Assembly: GCA_029204225.1 (NCBI GenBank)
Contig: CM055102.1
Location: forward strand, 35,892,585-35,956,584
DNA: 64,000 bases
Source: Diphasiastrum complanatum
Taxonomy: Eukaryota > Streptophyta > Lycopodiopsida > Lycopodiales > Lycopodiaceae
Reading direction: 5' to 3'
Of this stretch, positions 13,243 to 25,070 are shown piece after piece. Below the pieces are notes generated by a model. That model did not search any database. It was not told the DNA's origin and saw only the letters and a program-made list of their open reading frames with translations. Made by a program: the position numbers and the translations under genes. Position 1 is the stretch's first letter; every line of letters starts with the position of its first letter.

Positions 13243-13496
13243 CCGTACCAATATCAGATCGACACGCCAGAGGAAAAGAAAACCAAGAGCAGTCGTACAT
13301 CCGCGCGTCATACCGATATTGCATATCAGTACCAATATCAGATTGACATGCCAGAGGTAGTAAAAATCCAGAGCAGTCGTACATCTGCGCGTCACACCGA
13401 TATCACATATCCGTACCAATATCAGATCCACGTGCGCAAGCTAAAGAGAATCCCGAGCAGTCGTACACTCGCGGGTCGTCGTACCGATATCAAGTG
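13243..13496. repeat. Three-copy tandem repeat before gag, period about 84 bp
   Basis: Three copies start at 13243, 13326 and 13411 with C(C/A)GTACCAATATCAGAT. Each contains GAGCAGTCGTACA, then a CGCG(G)GTC word and ACCGATAT. The array ends about 65 bases before the gag ATG. It could be a leader signal such as packaging or translation control, but that is speculation. Confidence 0.85.
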
Positions 13497-13561
13497 TACA
13501 ACCAAAAATATACAGTTCTGTGGTGTGATAAATTTCGTGATCTAGACTCACCTATCCAGTA

Positions 13562-14041
13562 ATGGCAACTCTAAGCGAGAGTGTCCCTAATGAGTCAAGC
13601 AAATTGGAAGGAGCCGGCAACTATACAGCTTGGAAATTCAAATCAAAAAACATTTTGATGGAAAAGGAGCTATGGGAGATCGTGACAGGTGAAGAGACAA
13701 GGCCAATGATTGGAGAAGATCAGCGAGCATTTGACAGGAGAAAATGGAAAGCACAAAATGTCATCAACTTATCAGTTAGAGATGCAATGATTCCCTACAT
13801 TTCAGATTCAGAAGGACCAAAAGAAGCATGGGATATGTTGAAGGCATTGTTTGAGACCACAAACACATCTCGAGTGCTATTCCTGAAGACGAAGCTGCAC
13901 ACATTATGAATGGATGATGGTGCAACCATTGTCGATCACCTGCTGAAGGTAAAGGAGATCCGTGATCAATTAGTCACCATTGGAGAGTGAGTTCAGGATC
14001 ATGAGATCATGCAATTGACATTGAATAGTTTGAGTGGCTTC
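13562..14041 (+). pseudogene. Copia gag (N-terminal part), broken
   Basis: The frame opens with ATG at 13562 and encodes the copia Gag N-terminal domain, with a Y-T-A-W-K-F-K motif, ILMEKELWEIVTGEE, 'EAWDMLKALFETTNTSRVLF' and a helix-rich body. A TGA at 13907 is followed in the same register by recognisable gag sequence (VDHLLKVKEIRDQLVTIGE), then another TGA. The sequence is close to the gag at 33692 (MANMGES...), so both belong to one family. It ends at the inverted junction near 14041, before any zinc knuckle. Confidence 0.85.
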
Positions 14042-14467
14042 TGACCAAAAATCTTTTGGCAGTTTCATCTCAACAAGCATAGATTTGGCACTCTCCACAA
14101 TCGTACGATTCTTGCGCTCAGTTACACCATTGAGTTCAGGAGTATGATCTTGAGTAAATTGTGTTTTCATCCCACATTGTTCACAAAGATCATTGAGTTC
14201 AGTAGACTTGTACTCACCTCCACTATCAAATCTTAGGACTTTGATCTTCCTACCTGTTTGATTTTTTACCATTGCCTTGAAGCTCTTGAAAGTGGCAAAA
14301 GCATCCGATTTCTTCTTTAAGAAGTATGTCCACGTCTTACGTGACATATCATCTATGAAGGTCATAAAATAATAAGCTCCACCTATGGACATAGTCCTCA
14401 TAGGCCCATATAGATTTGTGTGGATCAAGTCCACATTTTCATTCAAGATAGTCTTTTGAGAATCCGT
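14042..14467 (-). pseudogene. Copia integrase core fragment, inverted relative to the adjoining gag
   Basis: The minus strand encodes the integrase catalytic core: 'GPMRTMSIGGAYYFMTFIDD' with the first acidic region, KVLRFDSGGEYKS with the second Asp and its GEY context, and NGVTERKNRTIVESAKSML with the catalytic Glu. It is very similar to the integrase of the element at 33692-37824 (GPMRTMSLGKAFYFMTFIDD). It starts on the minus strand next to a (CT)n array and ends at the junction with plus-strand gag at about 14041. It is a remnant of about 140 residues without flanking domains. Confidence 0.9.
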
Positions 14468-14489
14468 CAAGGGTTGTATAGGTTACTTG

Positions 14490-14711
<222 letters not shown>

Positions 14712-14749
14712 AATCCTACATTCATTGGTGTCTTGGATAGACTCTTTTG

Positions 14750-15281
14750 ATGTAACTAAGGGTTTGTTGGATTTTTCACAGGAGTAGGAATATACTCCTC
14801 TCTCACAAGATCTTCGTCAATGGTGTAATAGATCTCATCTTGAAAAACATCCCATTGATTTAGGTTTTGGACAATAGTTCACAATAAAATCTACCTTCGT
14901 TGGAAGTTGCACATGTGTCATAGGCAATGGTAGCTTTATCTAGTTTGGGATAGATTTCTTTTCAAATCTTCAGGGATAAAGATAATGGATAACTTGCTCA
15001 TCAGAAAGTTCTTCATCATTCCCAACAAGAATTCCTTCATGATTCACTGGTACCATAGAATCAAATGATTTCCAAGGCATCCACGAAATAGGAATCACTT
15101 CAACAATACACAACGGAATGATGGGTGTGTTGATATCAATAGAGGTAATAGTAATTTCACCTCTTTTTTTGCAATAGCTTCGTTGTGACACTTCTTGACA
15201 TCCGCACAATTCATTGTAGCCAATGCATGACCCTAGTGCATTATATTTGTAGTTTTCTATTACAGATCTATATCCATCCAA
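14750..15281 (-). other. Unrecognised coding-like segment
   Basis: A 103-codon minus-strand frame (15281-14970) has normal composition (for example PVNHEGILVGNDEELSDEQV). In another register, 14860-14770 reads DEIYYTIDEDLVREEYIPTP. The two pieces may belong to one broken gene or mobile-element protein. The context (the integrase relic beyond the microsatellite) makes a transposon origin likely, but I recognise no domain. Confidence 0.3.
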
Positions 15282-15299
15282 TTTCCATGAATGGGAGCC

Positions 15300-17213
15300 A
15301 CTGACGTCTATTTAAGGTGTGATATATATTTAATTTACTCTGATATTAACATATTGCAATATCCTAATCAGACAGCGAAAGAACTTTCAGAGTGTGGAAT
15401 ATTCTTCTTAGATGCAATGTATGTTCCTAATTCAAATGGAGGAAAGGGGACTTTATAATCAATACCACTACCAGAATTTGGAGATGAATTCTGTTGGATT
15501 TCACTTGATAGTAATGTGATTCAATAATTTCATTGCAAGTTGTATTATGATGTGCAAAATTCAAGGAAGATAAGTATAGGTTCCAAGAATGTGCATTTGA
15601 GTTGGTTTATTCCTACCTTCTTGTTTGCAAAAAAAATTCGTAAAAGTATGTAAAACTCCTACAATGTTCATTTTTGAACATTTATCAAATGAGTTTCTAC
15701 TAGATTTAGTGGACAAATGATGGGATAAAAAAAACTAATGATGATATAGAATGTAGAATAAAACATTTATTTGTTTGTTTCAAATATAGTATTCAAAAGC
15801 AAATGCTATCTCTAGTCTTTCATTATCAGAGATGAAAAAAATAGAATGGAATTCCATTTGTTCAAGACATGAATACTTCTGAACATTCATAACATGTGTT
15901 GATTGACATTAGATTTAACAAAAATCTTCTTACTACAATCGAGGTTGAAGAGGATTGGAGCTTACTGCACGTAATTAAGGAATTGATTCTTTTGTAAGAC
16001 AATATCCCTGATCACTTCAACTTCATTGCAAATGGGAAATTGGTATGTCTTTTACAAAATGCAATTTCAAATTCATTGATATTTTTAGTAAATCATTGAA
16101 TATAAAGATGATACATTGATGGTAAAACTAACGTTACAATATATTTTGTTTTTTTTTGTAGATACGTAAAAGAAATGAAAAGAATACAAGATGTAAAGAT
16201 TTTAGAGTATTTGACATAATAGAGCAATCATGATAGAGCCAAGAGCAACCAATGTACACAACCAGATTGATGAGAAATATAAATTTACATTTCTTTTCTT
16301 CCGATGTACATGTGTTCCGATTTTCTATTGATTCTTATGGAATGTATCATGGAAATTTTTTTGACGTATCAAAAAAAAATATGTAGTTTGATTTATGGAT
16401 CATCATCCTCCTCCCTGATAGCAGGACATTTTCGTGAAAACTCCATCAATGAAGCAAGAGTTTCTTATCGGAAGTGGTAAATGGATTCCATTGTTGTTTC
16501 GGGGCATTCAAAGTGCAAAGAAGAAATACAAAACGTGAAAAAAAAAAAAAAATCAAAGAGTTGAATTTTTGAACTTGTTCAAAGAAGTAAAATTTGTACC
16601 TTATTGATAAGTCTTGTAGATTCGGTGCCCGAAATATGCCAATAAACGCAAAAAAAATTATATAAACAAAACCATTTGTAGCTGAAAGCATCTGTTTGTT
16701 GGATTGACTGCAATGATCATATAAATCAAAATATTATTTATTCTCACCAAGACATAAAGCTATAAATTTAAATGAATAACATAGGAATAGTTGTAAATTC
16801 ACATGTATAGGAATAAAACTTACATGTGAATCAAATAATTTAATTTTCTCATGTACACGAACTCCATCATGTACAAGGAGTAGGGAGATAATCTTCTCAT
16901 AAAGAAATTTCATATCTTTATTTGTATTTTTTGATGAATTCATAAGCTCTATCATGGGATATGCAATCCCCTTCCTTTGGTACTGAAGGGATATTATATG
17001 TAAACTCTAATGACGGTTGTATAAAAAATGTCAATCATTAGAAACGAGAAAAATGAATGAGAAAAAAATGTTTGAAAAAAATAAATTGAAAAGGATCACA
17101 AATATACTTACTTTTGACAATATGGAAGAACAAAAACTCTCTTCGATGAATCGATATCCTTCAAAAAAAACTCCTTGTCTCATCTTCATAATTAAAAAAA
17201 CATGGGTAAAAAT
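15300..17213. other. AT-rich intergenic, no gene recognised
   Basis: Only short frames with hydrophobic, AT-driven composition occur. I see no transposon ends, RNA gene or repeats with confidence. The right edge abuts an LTR starting at 17219. Confidence 0.4.
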
Positions 17214-17218
17214 GCGCA

Positions 17219-19005
17219 TGTGAAGAATTGCCAAAAATTGGCAAATCTAGCTTGATCAAAAGCCATGTAGAACTCTGTAAATATTGTGTATAATTGGGTT
17301 CCACACATGGAAGGCCAAGATGCCATGTGGCAACCCACTCCTAATGTAGGTTAGGTCAAGTCAAGAGAGTTGGTCATGTCTATTTGGTGGTCATCCCTAC
17401 TTTATAGGACCTACACCTAAGTTTAAGGTGAAAATTTGACCAACTAGCTACCTACCAAGCATAACTCTAGGATTTGGGCTAGGGTTTCATTTTAGGGCAA
17501 GAAGAGTGAGTTAACTTCCTTATTACGTGTTGGAAATCCACCTAACTTCAAGAAGGAAGTCGAATTTGCTATGTATTCCAAGCTCTCATAGTGAGAAGAT
17601 AGATTTGTTTTTTGGAGCTCATTGGCAATCTCAAGCATGTCCACTATGTACATTGAGTTTTTGTGATCCAAATGCAACAAAATCAATTTCTACTTGTTTC
17701 TCAGCTTGAATTTTACAAGTAGAGGTGAGGAAGTCTTCCAAATCCAAGGTAGAGCCTACAAATGTCCTCCAAGCAACCTGCAAGCTTCAAGATGCTCCCC
17801 AACTCCAAGCTAGGATGCCTCCACCTGCAAGTAAGGATCTGCAAGCCTCCAAGGATCTCTCCTCCACCTGTGTTCCTACTCTTTAAACACAAAGATAGAT
17901 AACAAGCTGGCCTCAAGTATTCACCACCCAACAATAGCTAGATCCAAGCTCCAAGCAAGACCTATCTAGCACCCCCTTGCTAACCATAAACAAATCACAA
18001 GCATACCACAACACTCCATAGCATACTCAAGATCCAAACCCTACTTATGTCCCATACCATAAGCAAGATCCAAACCTCAAGCATACTACCACAAGAAAGC
18101 ACTCTACACACTAGTAGCAACACTAGAGCATAAGCCAAGCAAATAAGAGAGATCTCTCCTCCCCAATGGGCGCCCTACTACCCTCATACAGATGGCCCAT
18201 GGACCCCTCCCATGCACTATGGAGTTCCATGCTCATCCAATGAGAGAGAGAGAAGCCTAGGGGAGTTAAAGAATCTCCAAGAGCCTCCATAGGCTTATGG
18301 AATGTCAAGAGACTCCTTCCATAACCTATGACTCTTTGAATGCCTTTCTTGTGGGAGCTGGGAACTCAATGGACACTTTAGAAGGGCGCCCTCCTACTAG
18401 GTCCCATTGCCCAAGTTGTGCAAGTATACTTTGGTCCTAGACCAATAAAGTGATATGGTTCAAGGTTGAGGCCCAAGGTTTAGAAAAATAGTCATCCAAT
18501 GACTTTCTAACACCTCACTAGGTTCCATACCTCCATCCAAGGCATAGACACCTACCTGCCCTTAATCAAGGACACTAGTACCTTAATCTAAGACACCTAC
18601 CCTTAATAGTAAGGGTATCCCTTATCCAAGGGTCACGTGACCCCATACCTCCACCTAAGGTATAGTCACTTGTCTGCCCTTATCCAAGGGCACATACTCT
18701 TAATCCTAAGGGTACCTTGCCATATAGCCCCCAACACTAAATGGACTATTAGGGGTCTGAAGTACTGCTAGTTACATAGGTATGTAACATTGAAGGTCGT
18801 ACTACAGCCTGTATTACACACGTGTGGACTCGGATTTCAATGTTCATTAAGAGTTTTGATTGTTAATGCTTGTTGTTTGTCAGATTGCCAATCTAGATCA
18901 ACTTTTTGATGACTAGTTTTTTGATAGATTGTTAAGCAAGCATCCAATCACTCTTGTGGATCTTTTGTAGATCCATTTATGGTCCTAAAGTACAGTACTT
19001 TCACA
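17219..19005 (+). repeat. 5' LTR of copy 1, containing a 1079-bp insertion
   Basis: It matches the 701-bp LTRs of copy 2 on both sides of an insertion at 17711-18789. It ends TTTCACA, flush with the primer site. Confidence 0.88.
17711..18789. mobile_element. Unidentified 1079-bp insertion in the LTR, TTGAA flanks
   Basis: Comparison with the other LTR copies shows foreign sequence between TTGAA at 17706-17710 and TTGAA at 18790-18794, consistent with a 5-bp target duplication. The insertion starts TTTTACAAG and ends in a perfect palindrome, GTTACATAGGTATGTAAC (18771-18788). Its right half has repeated words of the CTGCCCTTATCCAAGGGCAC type. There is no coding capacity and no clear TG...CA ends, so the class is unknown. 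Confidence 0.65.
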
Positions 19006-19020
19006 TGGTATCAGAGCCAA
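19006..19020 (+). other. Primer-binding site (initiator tRNA-Met)
   Basis: TGGTATCAGAGCCAA lies flush against the LTR end. It is complementary to the 3' end of plant initiator tRNA-Met, as in most plant copia elements. Confidence 0.9.
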
Positions 19021-19772
19021 GTACAAGGGCTTTGATCTTGGATCCATTCAAATCCATTTTTAGCAGTTTTGTGTGCTAAAAACTAGTCTTGTGAGGGCGA
19101 GTTTGGTGCTAAGTTTTGGTGGTAGGACTTGATCCCAAACTTCTTTAGGATCAAAATTCGTACTGTTCCCATGTCTGGGCACTTCTAAACCAACATTACA
19201 TGCACTACATTCATTTGGTCACTAAAAATTCAATTTGTGAGCTGCTGGTGTAATTTTTGGTGGAAATCCTAGGATAATCTACCAAGATCATTTGCCATTG
19301 GTTAGATTTGAATTTGTTTCATGGAATCTAGTTAATCTAGGTTGAGTTCAAGTCCTATTAAGGTTGAAAACAGGTCTTGAAAGTACACCAAGGAAGAAAG
19401 AGATTAAGTCATTTTTTTGTCCCAAAATAGCCAAAATTGGCAAGATTTAATTGTAAGTAGATTTCACATCATCTTATCTTCATTCAAACTTTGTGAGGGA
19501 GTGCGAGAACTGAGATTATATGTCCATTTGTTGGATTAGAAATCTAATTTTACTGAAACACTACAAGAGAGAGACCTTAGTGAGTTTCTAGAGACAATCA
19601 AATCCGTTTCTTGGCAAGATTTTGTTTTCACTTCATCTTATCTTCATTCCAGCTTTCTGAGGGAGTGATAGAACTTTGATTATAAGTCCATTTGTTGGAT
19701 TAGAAATCAAATTTGAGTGAAACACTACAAGTGTGAAACCTTTGTGAGTTTCAAGTCAATCAAATCTATTTC

Positions 19773-21942
19773 TTGTTTGTAGAAGTCACTAGTAAGATGG
19801 AATCTGTTGGAGCATACCTTCTAGAAGCTAGTGAGAAATTGAATTCTACACACTATGCTATTTGGAAGGTTAGGATGGAGTCACTTTTGGTGCTCCAAGA
19901 CCTTTGTGAGTTTCTGATTGAGGATAAAGATGAACCTCTAGGTGCACAGGAATTAGTGAGATACAAAAAGAGATCTAGGCTAGCACTTCATTGTGTGAAA
20001 ATGAATGTGAGCAATGATCCTTTGAGGGAAGTATCATCATGTAAAAGTGCTAAAGAGGCTTGGGAGTCCTTAAAATCAATCTATGAATCTAGTAACACTT
20101 TGAGGGTTCTCATGCTTAGAAATCAGATTTTGCAAAGCATGAAAAGAAGTGAGGAGAGTGCACACGATTATGTACTCAAGAATCAAGTCTCTAAATAAGA
20201 AGTTGGATTCCATTGGAGAGAAGATTCATGATGGAGAGCTTGTGCAAATTGTTCTTAATGGTCTAGGAGATTACTTTGCAAATTTGGTCCAAAATTTTGC
20301 CATCCAAGACACTTTGCCAACTTTAGAAAAACTTCACAGTGTATTAGTAGCTGAAGAGTATCGGATGCTCCATGCAAAATCTAGGATGAGCTCCTTGTCT
20401 TTGCAGGATGGTGATGAGAAAGCCAATTTCTCATTCACGGGCAAAAAGAAGACCAATGGAAAGAAGAAGCGTCCAAAGGAGGTCAAAGAAGAGGATGATG
20501 CATCAAGCTCAAAGGACAAGTCAAAGCATAAATGCTTCTTTTGTGGAAAGAAGGGGCATTATGCATCTAAATGCTACAAGAGGCTAAGAGCACAAGTGGA
20601 AGAGGACAAACAAGGAAACCTTGCAAAGGAGGAGGAGGATGATGAAGTAGATGTATTCTTGATGGCATCTACATCCTCACCAACAAGCAATAGCAATTCA
20701 AGAGACAATTGGTGGATTGACAGTGGGGCTAGCTCCCACATATCTTTTGAAAAGGACTTTTTCTCAACCTTACACTCTTTCAATGATGCTAAAAATTTTG
20801 TCTTTACTACAAATGATGAAGAGTGTAGGATAGATGGTGTTGGCACCATCTCTTTTTGTCTAGAATCCTCAAAATGCATGGATCTACAAAATGCCCTTCA
20901 TGTACCATCAATCACCAAGAATATGCTTAGTGTTGGTCTACTCTTAGAAAGTGGTTTGGATGTCCACTTTAAGCATGGTGTTTGTTTCATCTTGAAGAAT
21001 GATTTTTGCATTGCAAAGGGATTTAAACATGGAAGATTGTTTAAGTTGGAAACTAGTGTTGCTTTTGAAAGAATGAGTCTGGCAAAAGAGGAGATCACTC
21101 AAGAGGAGTGTGATCTTGCTTGCATTGAGGAGGAGCATCAAAAGGAGGAAGATCTTGAGGATCAGCCTCAAAGCATGAGAGTTCCAAGGGAGTCCTCAAT
21201 GACAATGGCCAAGTCATCAAATTGCATGCAAATTTTCCATTCAAGTGTGCATCTTGCAAGGATGGTGAGCATTGGAGAGTCTACTATGTTTGAGTACTTG
21301 TTGGATAGTATTAGTAGAAATGGAGTCACTTGTTGCTTATCTTTAAGATCTATGGTGTTTAGTACTCTTTATGACAAGACAATGAAATTAGATGCTTTCA
21401 AATCTCCATTTGTTGTTGATAAAGCAATTTCATTGGATAACTATTTTTGTAATAGTTTGAATAGTGTCATAAAAGATGAAACATCATTTGTATTGGAAAT
21501 CTTTGGGTCCACATGCTTTGAGCATGATCATTCCAATGTAAGGACCAAAGGTTATCCTATTTCAATGATAGGAATAATGGTAGTGTTTTGCTCTTCAAGT
21601 AGAGATTGTAGAATCTTCTTGTTTTCCATCAAAGAAGTTGTCAATGGTGGAAATGTGATCTTTCAAAAGTGGAAGATTAGTAAACTTGAAGAAGCACCTT
21701 TGGATCAACACCTTATTCAATTCATTGATGGTTTGGAGTCAAGTCAAGTGGAGGAGCAAGCTCAAGACCCGAGGACTCCAAGAAGAACCTTGAGTATCAA
21801 GATGGAGCCATCTAGGCTCAATCATATGGATCAAGCAAGGCAAGTTGTCTTTGGCAACATTATTTATGCACTTAATATTTTAATTGATGTATCTTCAAGT
21901 ACACAAATTGCCTTGGAATCCATGGCTTGGCATGATGTTTAG
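19773..21942 (+). pseudogene. Gag-protease polyprotein of copy 1, one frameshift
   Basis: The frame is the counterpart of the intact 720-codon frame at 25982-28144. Codons from 19773 give Gag up to about 20175, where one extra A (in ACTCAAGAATC) shifts the frame. The remainder continues to 21942. The zinc knuckle 'CFFCGKKGHYASKC', the protease motif WWIDSGASSH and the long C-terminal region are all present. The integrase core, RT and RNase H are absent, as in copy 2. The start could be ATG 19773 or the in-frame ATG at 19797 (MESVGAYLLEASEKL), which fits related Gag N-termini better. With a single lesion it is recently inactivated. Confidence 0.88.
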
Positions 21943-22149
21943 TTTTGAAGTGTGCTACATGTATATAGACACATTTATGGAACATCTTGTATGGGATCCT
22001 CTAAGAGGTGGTGAAAGATCCTTCATGGACATCATTCTCGATTGGAGTCTCAAAAGTTCCTTGTTTGTAGCTAGATTTTTTAGACACTTCTAAAAGCTTT
22101 CATTCATCTATCAAGAGAGTTGTAAATAAATCAAGCTAAATTTGAGGAG

Positions 22150-22830
22150 TGTGAAGAATCGCCAAAAATTGGCAAATCTAGCTTGATCAAAAACCATGTA
22201 GAACTTTGTAAATAACATGGAAGGCCAAGATGCCACGTGGCAACCCACTCCTAATGTAGGTTAGGTCAAGTCAAGAGAGTTGGTCATGTCTATTTGGTGG
22301 TCATCCCTACTTTATACGACCTACACCTAGGTTTAAGGTGAAAATTTGACCAACTAGCTACCTACCAAGCATAACTCTAGGATCTAGGCTAGGGTTTCAT
22401 TTTAGGGCAAGAAGAGTGAGTTAACTTCCTTATTACATGCTAGAAATCCACCTAACTTCGAGAAGAAAGTCGAATTTGCTATGTATTCAAAGCTCCCATA
22501 GTGAGAAGATAGTTTTTTTTTCTAAGCTCCTTGGCAATCTCAAGCTAGTTCACTATGTACACTGAGTTTTTGTGATCCAAATGCAACAAAATCAATTTCT
22601 ACTTGTTTCTCAGCTTGAATTCCATACTACAACCTGTAGTACACATGTGTGGGCTTGGATTTCAATGTTCATCAATGGTTTTGATTGTTAATGCTTGTTA
22701 TTTGTCAAATTGCCAATCTAGATCAACTTTTTGATGACTAGTTTTTTGATAGATTGTTAAGCAAGCAACCAATCACTCTTGTGGATCTTTTATAGATCCA
22801 CTTATGGTCCTAAAGTACAGTACTTTCACA
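22150..22830 (+). repeat. 3' LTR of copy 1
   Basis: 681 bp, TGTGAAGAAT...CTTTCACA. It lacks the insertion present in the 5' LTR and has a small deletion near 22220. Confidence 0.9.
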
Positions 22831-23155
22831 TTCTACACATATAATAATGAAAATCTGCCTCAACAATAGGGTCGGGTAATTCGGCTCTCTTATTCTTAAT
22901 AGCCTCACATATTCTTAATAGCCTCATAACGTCAAATCACTAGGCAACGTGAAATTCAAAATCAAATTAACGTCACCCAATGACATTCAAGAATGTCGCT
23001 TAAATGTCGCAAATCATCTCGGGTGCAATTTCTGATAGACTATACAGCATCGATGGGCATCATATGGGCATCACTCATTGATGCTTAGTGCACCATAGTA
23101 GCAATGTTTATGTAAACATCACAAAAATGTCACGATTTTTGTTTAGGGTTTACGA

Positions 23156-23524
23156 TTTAACATCACTAGAGACATTAGGTCCCCCGAGAACCTAATTGAA
23201 GACAATGACGACGGAGCTCCACAAGTCGTCGGGGTCGATACCACACAAGCCCCTATCAGTGCCAGTGTACCGGCTGCTCCAACCAACTTAACGATGGCGT
23301 ACCAGACTCTGGGCAAATACATCCTGGAGGCAGTAGCAGCCAAGGCTATTTTGGAAAGCAGGGTACTACACCTGGCAACAAGCAACACACAGCTGCGAGC
23401 GGAACTCACAAAGCTGCAGCACGAGCTGATTCTAGCTCAACAACATGAACAAAAAGGGCACCGGGAGATTGCCAAGCTGCAGCAGAAGGAGGAGGGCCTC
23501 AATCTATACATCCAAAGGTATTGA
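23156..23524 (+). other. Unrecognised open frame with coiled-coil-like segment
   Basis: A plus-strand frame stays open for roughly 120 codons. An acidic, proline/alanine-rich start (NLIEDNDDGAPQVV; APISASVPAAPTNLT) precedes the first ATG at 23294. A heptad-rich helix follows (EAVAAKAILESRVLHLATSN; AELTKLQHELILAQQ; HREIAKLQQKEEGL). The layout resembles the N-terminus of a retroelement Gag or a small coiled-coil protein fragment. There is no downstream domain and no promoter evidence. It lies between two LTR elements, so a mobile origin is likely. Confidence 0.35.
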
Positions 23525-24244
23525 AATTTTTTTGGGGGCCCATGGGTGGTCAATGAGGCCCCATTTTTTTTTCATTGCAAGTTGGAGAATACATAGTGTT
23601 CTCTCATTTTGGAGAGTGGATTTTTGTGCTTCTAATTTTGAGGTGAGCATTGATCAAAATTCCTCCCTAGCTATTTGTGTTATGTCTAATGATTGTAACT
23701 ATGGTTTCTATTCTGTAAATTTATTTTTATTTACAAAGAAACATTATGTTAATAATTTTGGAACAATCCCAAGTTCCATTATTTTTTTTATGAGGTCCTA
23801 CATCCAAAATTAAGTTCAATTGTACTATATACTTTTCAGCTATGTTTTACCTTGTTGGTCTATGAACAAAGGGTTTTAAAAGGTTTTGGTCTTGACTTGT
23901 CAAGAGGAACTTTGTTTTGTTGATCTCTCTCCCTCTCTCAATTTCAAAGTATATGTAGCTACAACCACAACCTTAAGCATCCTTGAAGACATTTATTTGA
24001 GACTTCCAGAAAAATCATATCATAAAACATTATTTTCTAGCAGAATTAATCTTTGGTCCTTAAATTGAAATGATCATGCGCAAATCATGTGGACTCAAAA
24101 AATGTCAAATACAATACATTAAATGGTGGTTTTAATTTTATGACACCATTTGTTAAACTATTTCAAAAATAGTCACAAAATGAAATCGCTTCACAAGAAC
24201 ATGATGAAGCTACACAAGCTTTCAATTTCATTTTCTTAGCACAT

Positions 24245-24676
24245 CTACACAAGATGGAAAAACATCATAGCTCTTGATGATAAGAAGTAGAACAAATCAT
24301 ATCTATCATCATTAACTATGGAGAGTTTGAAAGAGGTAGATCCACCATTGCTTGTTACACTTGGAAAGTGCACTCTTGAGTGAAGTGATTGCAAGGATAA
24401 TGATGACTTCGTAGTAGATCTTGAGAAAGACAACTTAGGTGCTTTAGCCAAAGCACATGTCTCCCATGTATTGCCACCTCTTACCAAGGATCTAGCCAAC
24501 CCGAAAATAGGCTCCTCCTTGCACATATCCTCCATGGATTTGTGATTGGAGTGATCCAATCTCTTGTGACATGGCTCCAATTGTGTTGTATTCTCCTTGG
24601 CTATCAATCCACAATGGTTGTCAAGTGCTCGAAAATCATGATCCCTCCACATTGATTGAACGATTTGCAAGTACAA
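24245..24676 (-). pseudogene. Copia pre-integrase / integrase start, fragment
   Basis: The minus strand contains the GAG-pre-integrase zinc finger region (CHKRLDHSNHKSMEDMCKEE, then CETCA-like 'WETCALAKAPKLSF') and the first part of the integrase core (LHSRVHFPSVTSNGG, LSIVNDDRYDLFYFL). Several invariant residues have decayed (H-K-R-L-D-H for HKRLGH, R-V-H for the first Asp). It belongs to a copia family different from the neighbouring Gag-protease elements and is too damaged to be active. Confidence 0.85.
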
Positions 24677-25070
24677 AGAGGATCCTATCCTTGGCTAGCT
24701 AAGCAAATAAAGCACATTTTTAAGTACCAAAATTCATTAGGTTGACCTAATAAATTCATTTTGACCTGACCATTAGGTATGCCATCTATTAGATCAATAC
24801 CAACTTCCTTGATTTTTGGAGGTAGCTCCTAAATTTTAGGAAACTTGACCAAAGTTCCTATCTAACTCCTATGATTAGGACCTAACTACCTTAGGCCTAT
24901 TTCTCACATGAACATACTCACATGCATGTGGATTACAAAATGTACAATAAACTATACGTATATCAAGCTAATATTTTCCAATTTCACAATCTCTACAAAG
25001 CTTTATGGAAGAGGGCCTTGGCATTTTGCGAGTTTGCGAGTTTTTTTCTTGCCATCATTCAACAAAAAGA

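Larger units (their letters stand above)
12598..14041 (+). mobile_element. Ty1/copia remnant: primer site, leader and gag
   Basis: TGGTATCAGAGCA at 12598 directly follows an LTR-like ...TTGACA end and is the usual plant copia primer-binding site for initiator tRNA-Met. A leader of about 950 bp containing two tandem repeats leads to a gag frame at 13562. The element breaks at about 14041, where sequence of the same family continues in the opposite orientation. No downstream LTR was found. Confidence 0.75.
17219..22830 (+). mobile_element. Non-autonomous Gag-protease copia element, copy 1
   Basis: This is an LTR element with TGTGAAGAAT...TACTTTCACA ends, a tRNA-Met primer site at 19006, one Gag-protease frame and a polypurine tract (TTTGAGGAG) before the 3' LTR at 22150. 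It is the same family as the intact copy at 25071-29609 but in the opposite orientation. The 5' LTR is enlarged by an internal insertion, and the 3' LTR has lost about 23 bp near 22220. The flanking five bases (GCGCA and TTCTA) do not match, so one end was probably replaced by recombination. No integrase core, RT or RNase H is present. Confidence 0.9.

Noticed and set aside
13243-13496. Regularly spaced repeats resembling a CRISPR array
   Set aside because: Whole 84-bp units are repeated with no variable spacers, inside a retrotransposon leader of a plant genome.
20149-21942. A separate second gene starting at 20149 in copy 1
   Set aside because: It is the continuation of the same Gag-protease frame after a one-base insertion, as shown by the unbroken frame in copy 2.
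17214-22835. A target duplication for copy 1
   Set aside because: The flanks GCGCA and TTCTA do not match in either orientation.
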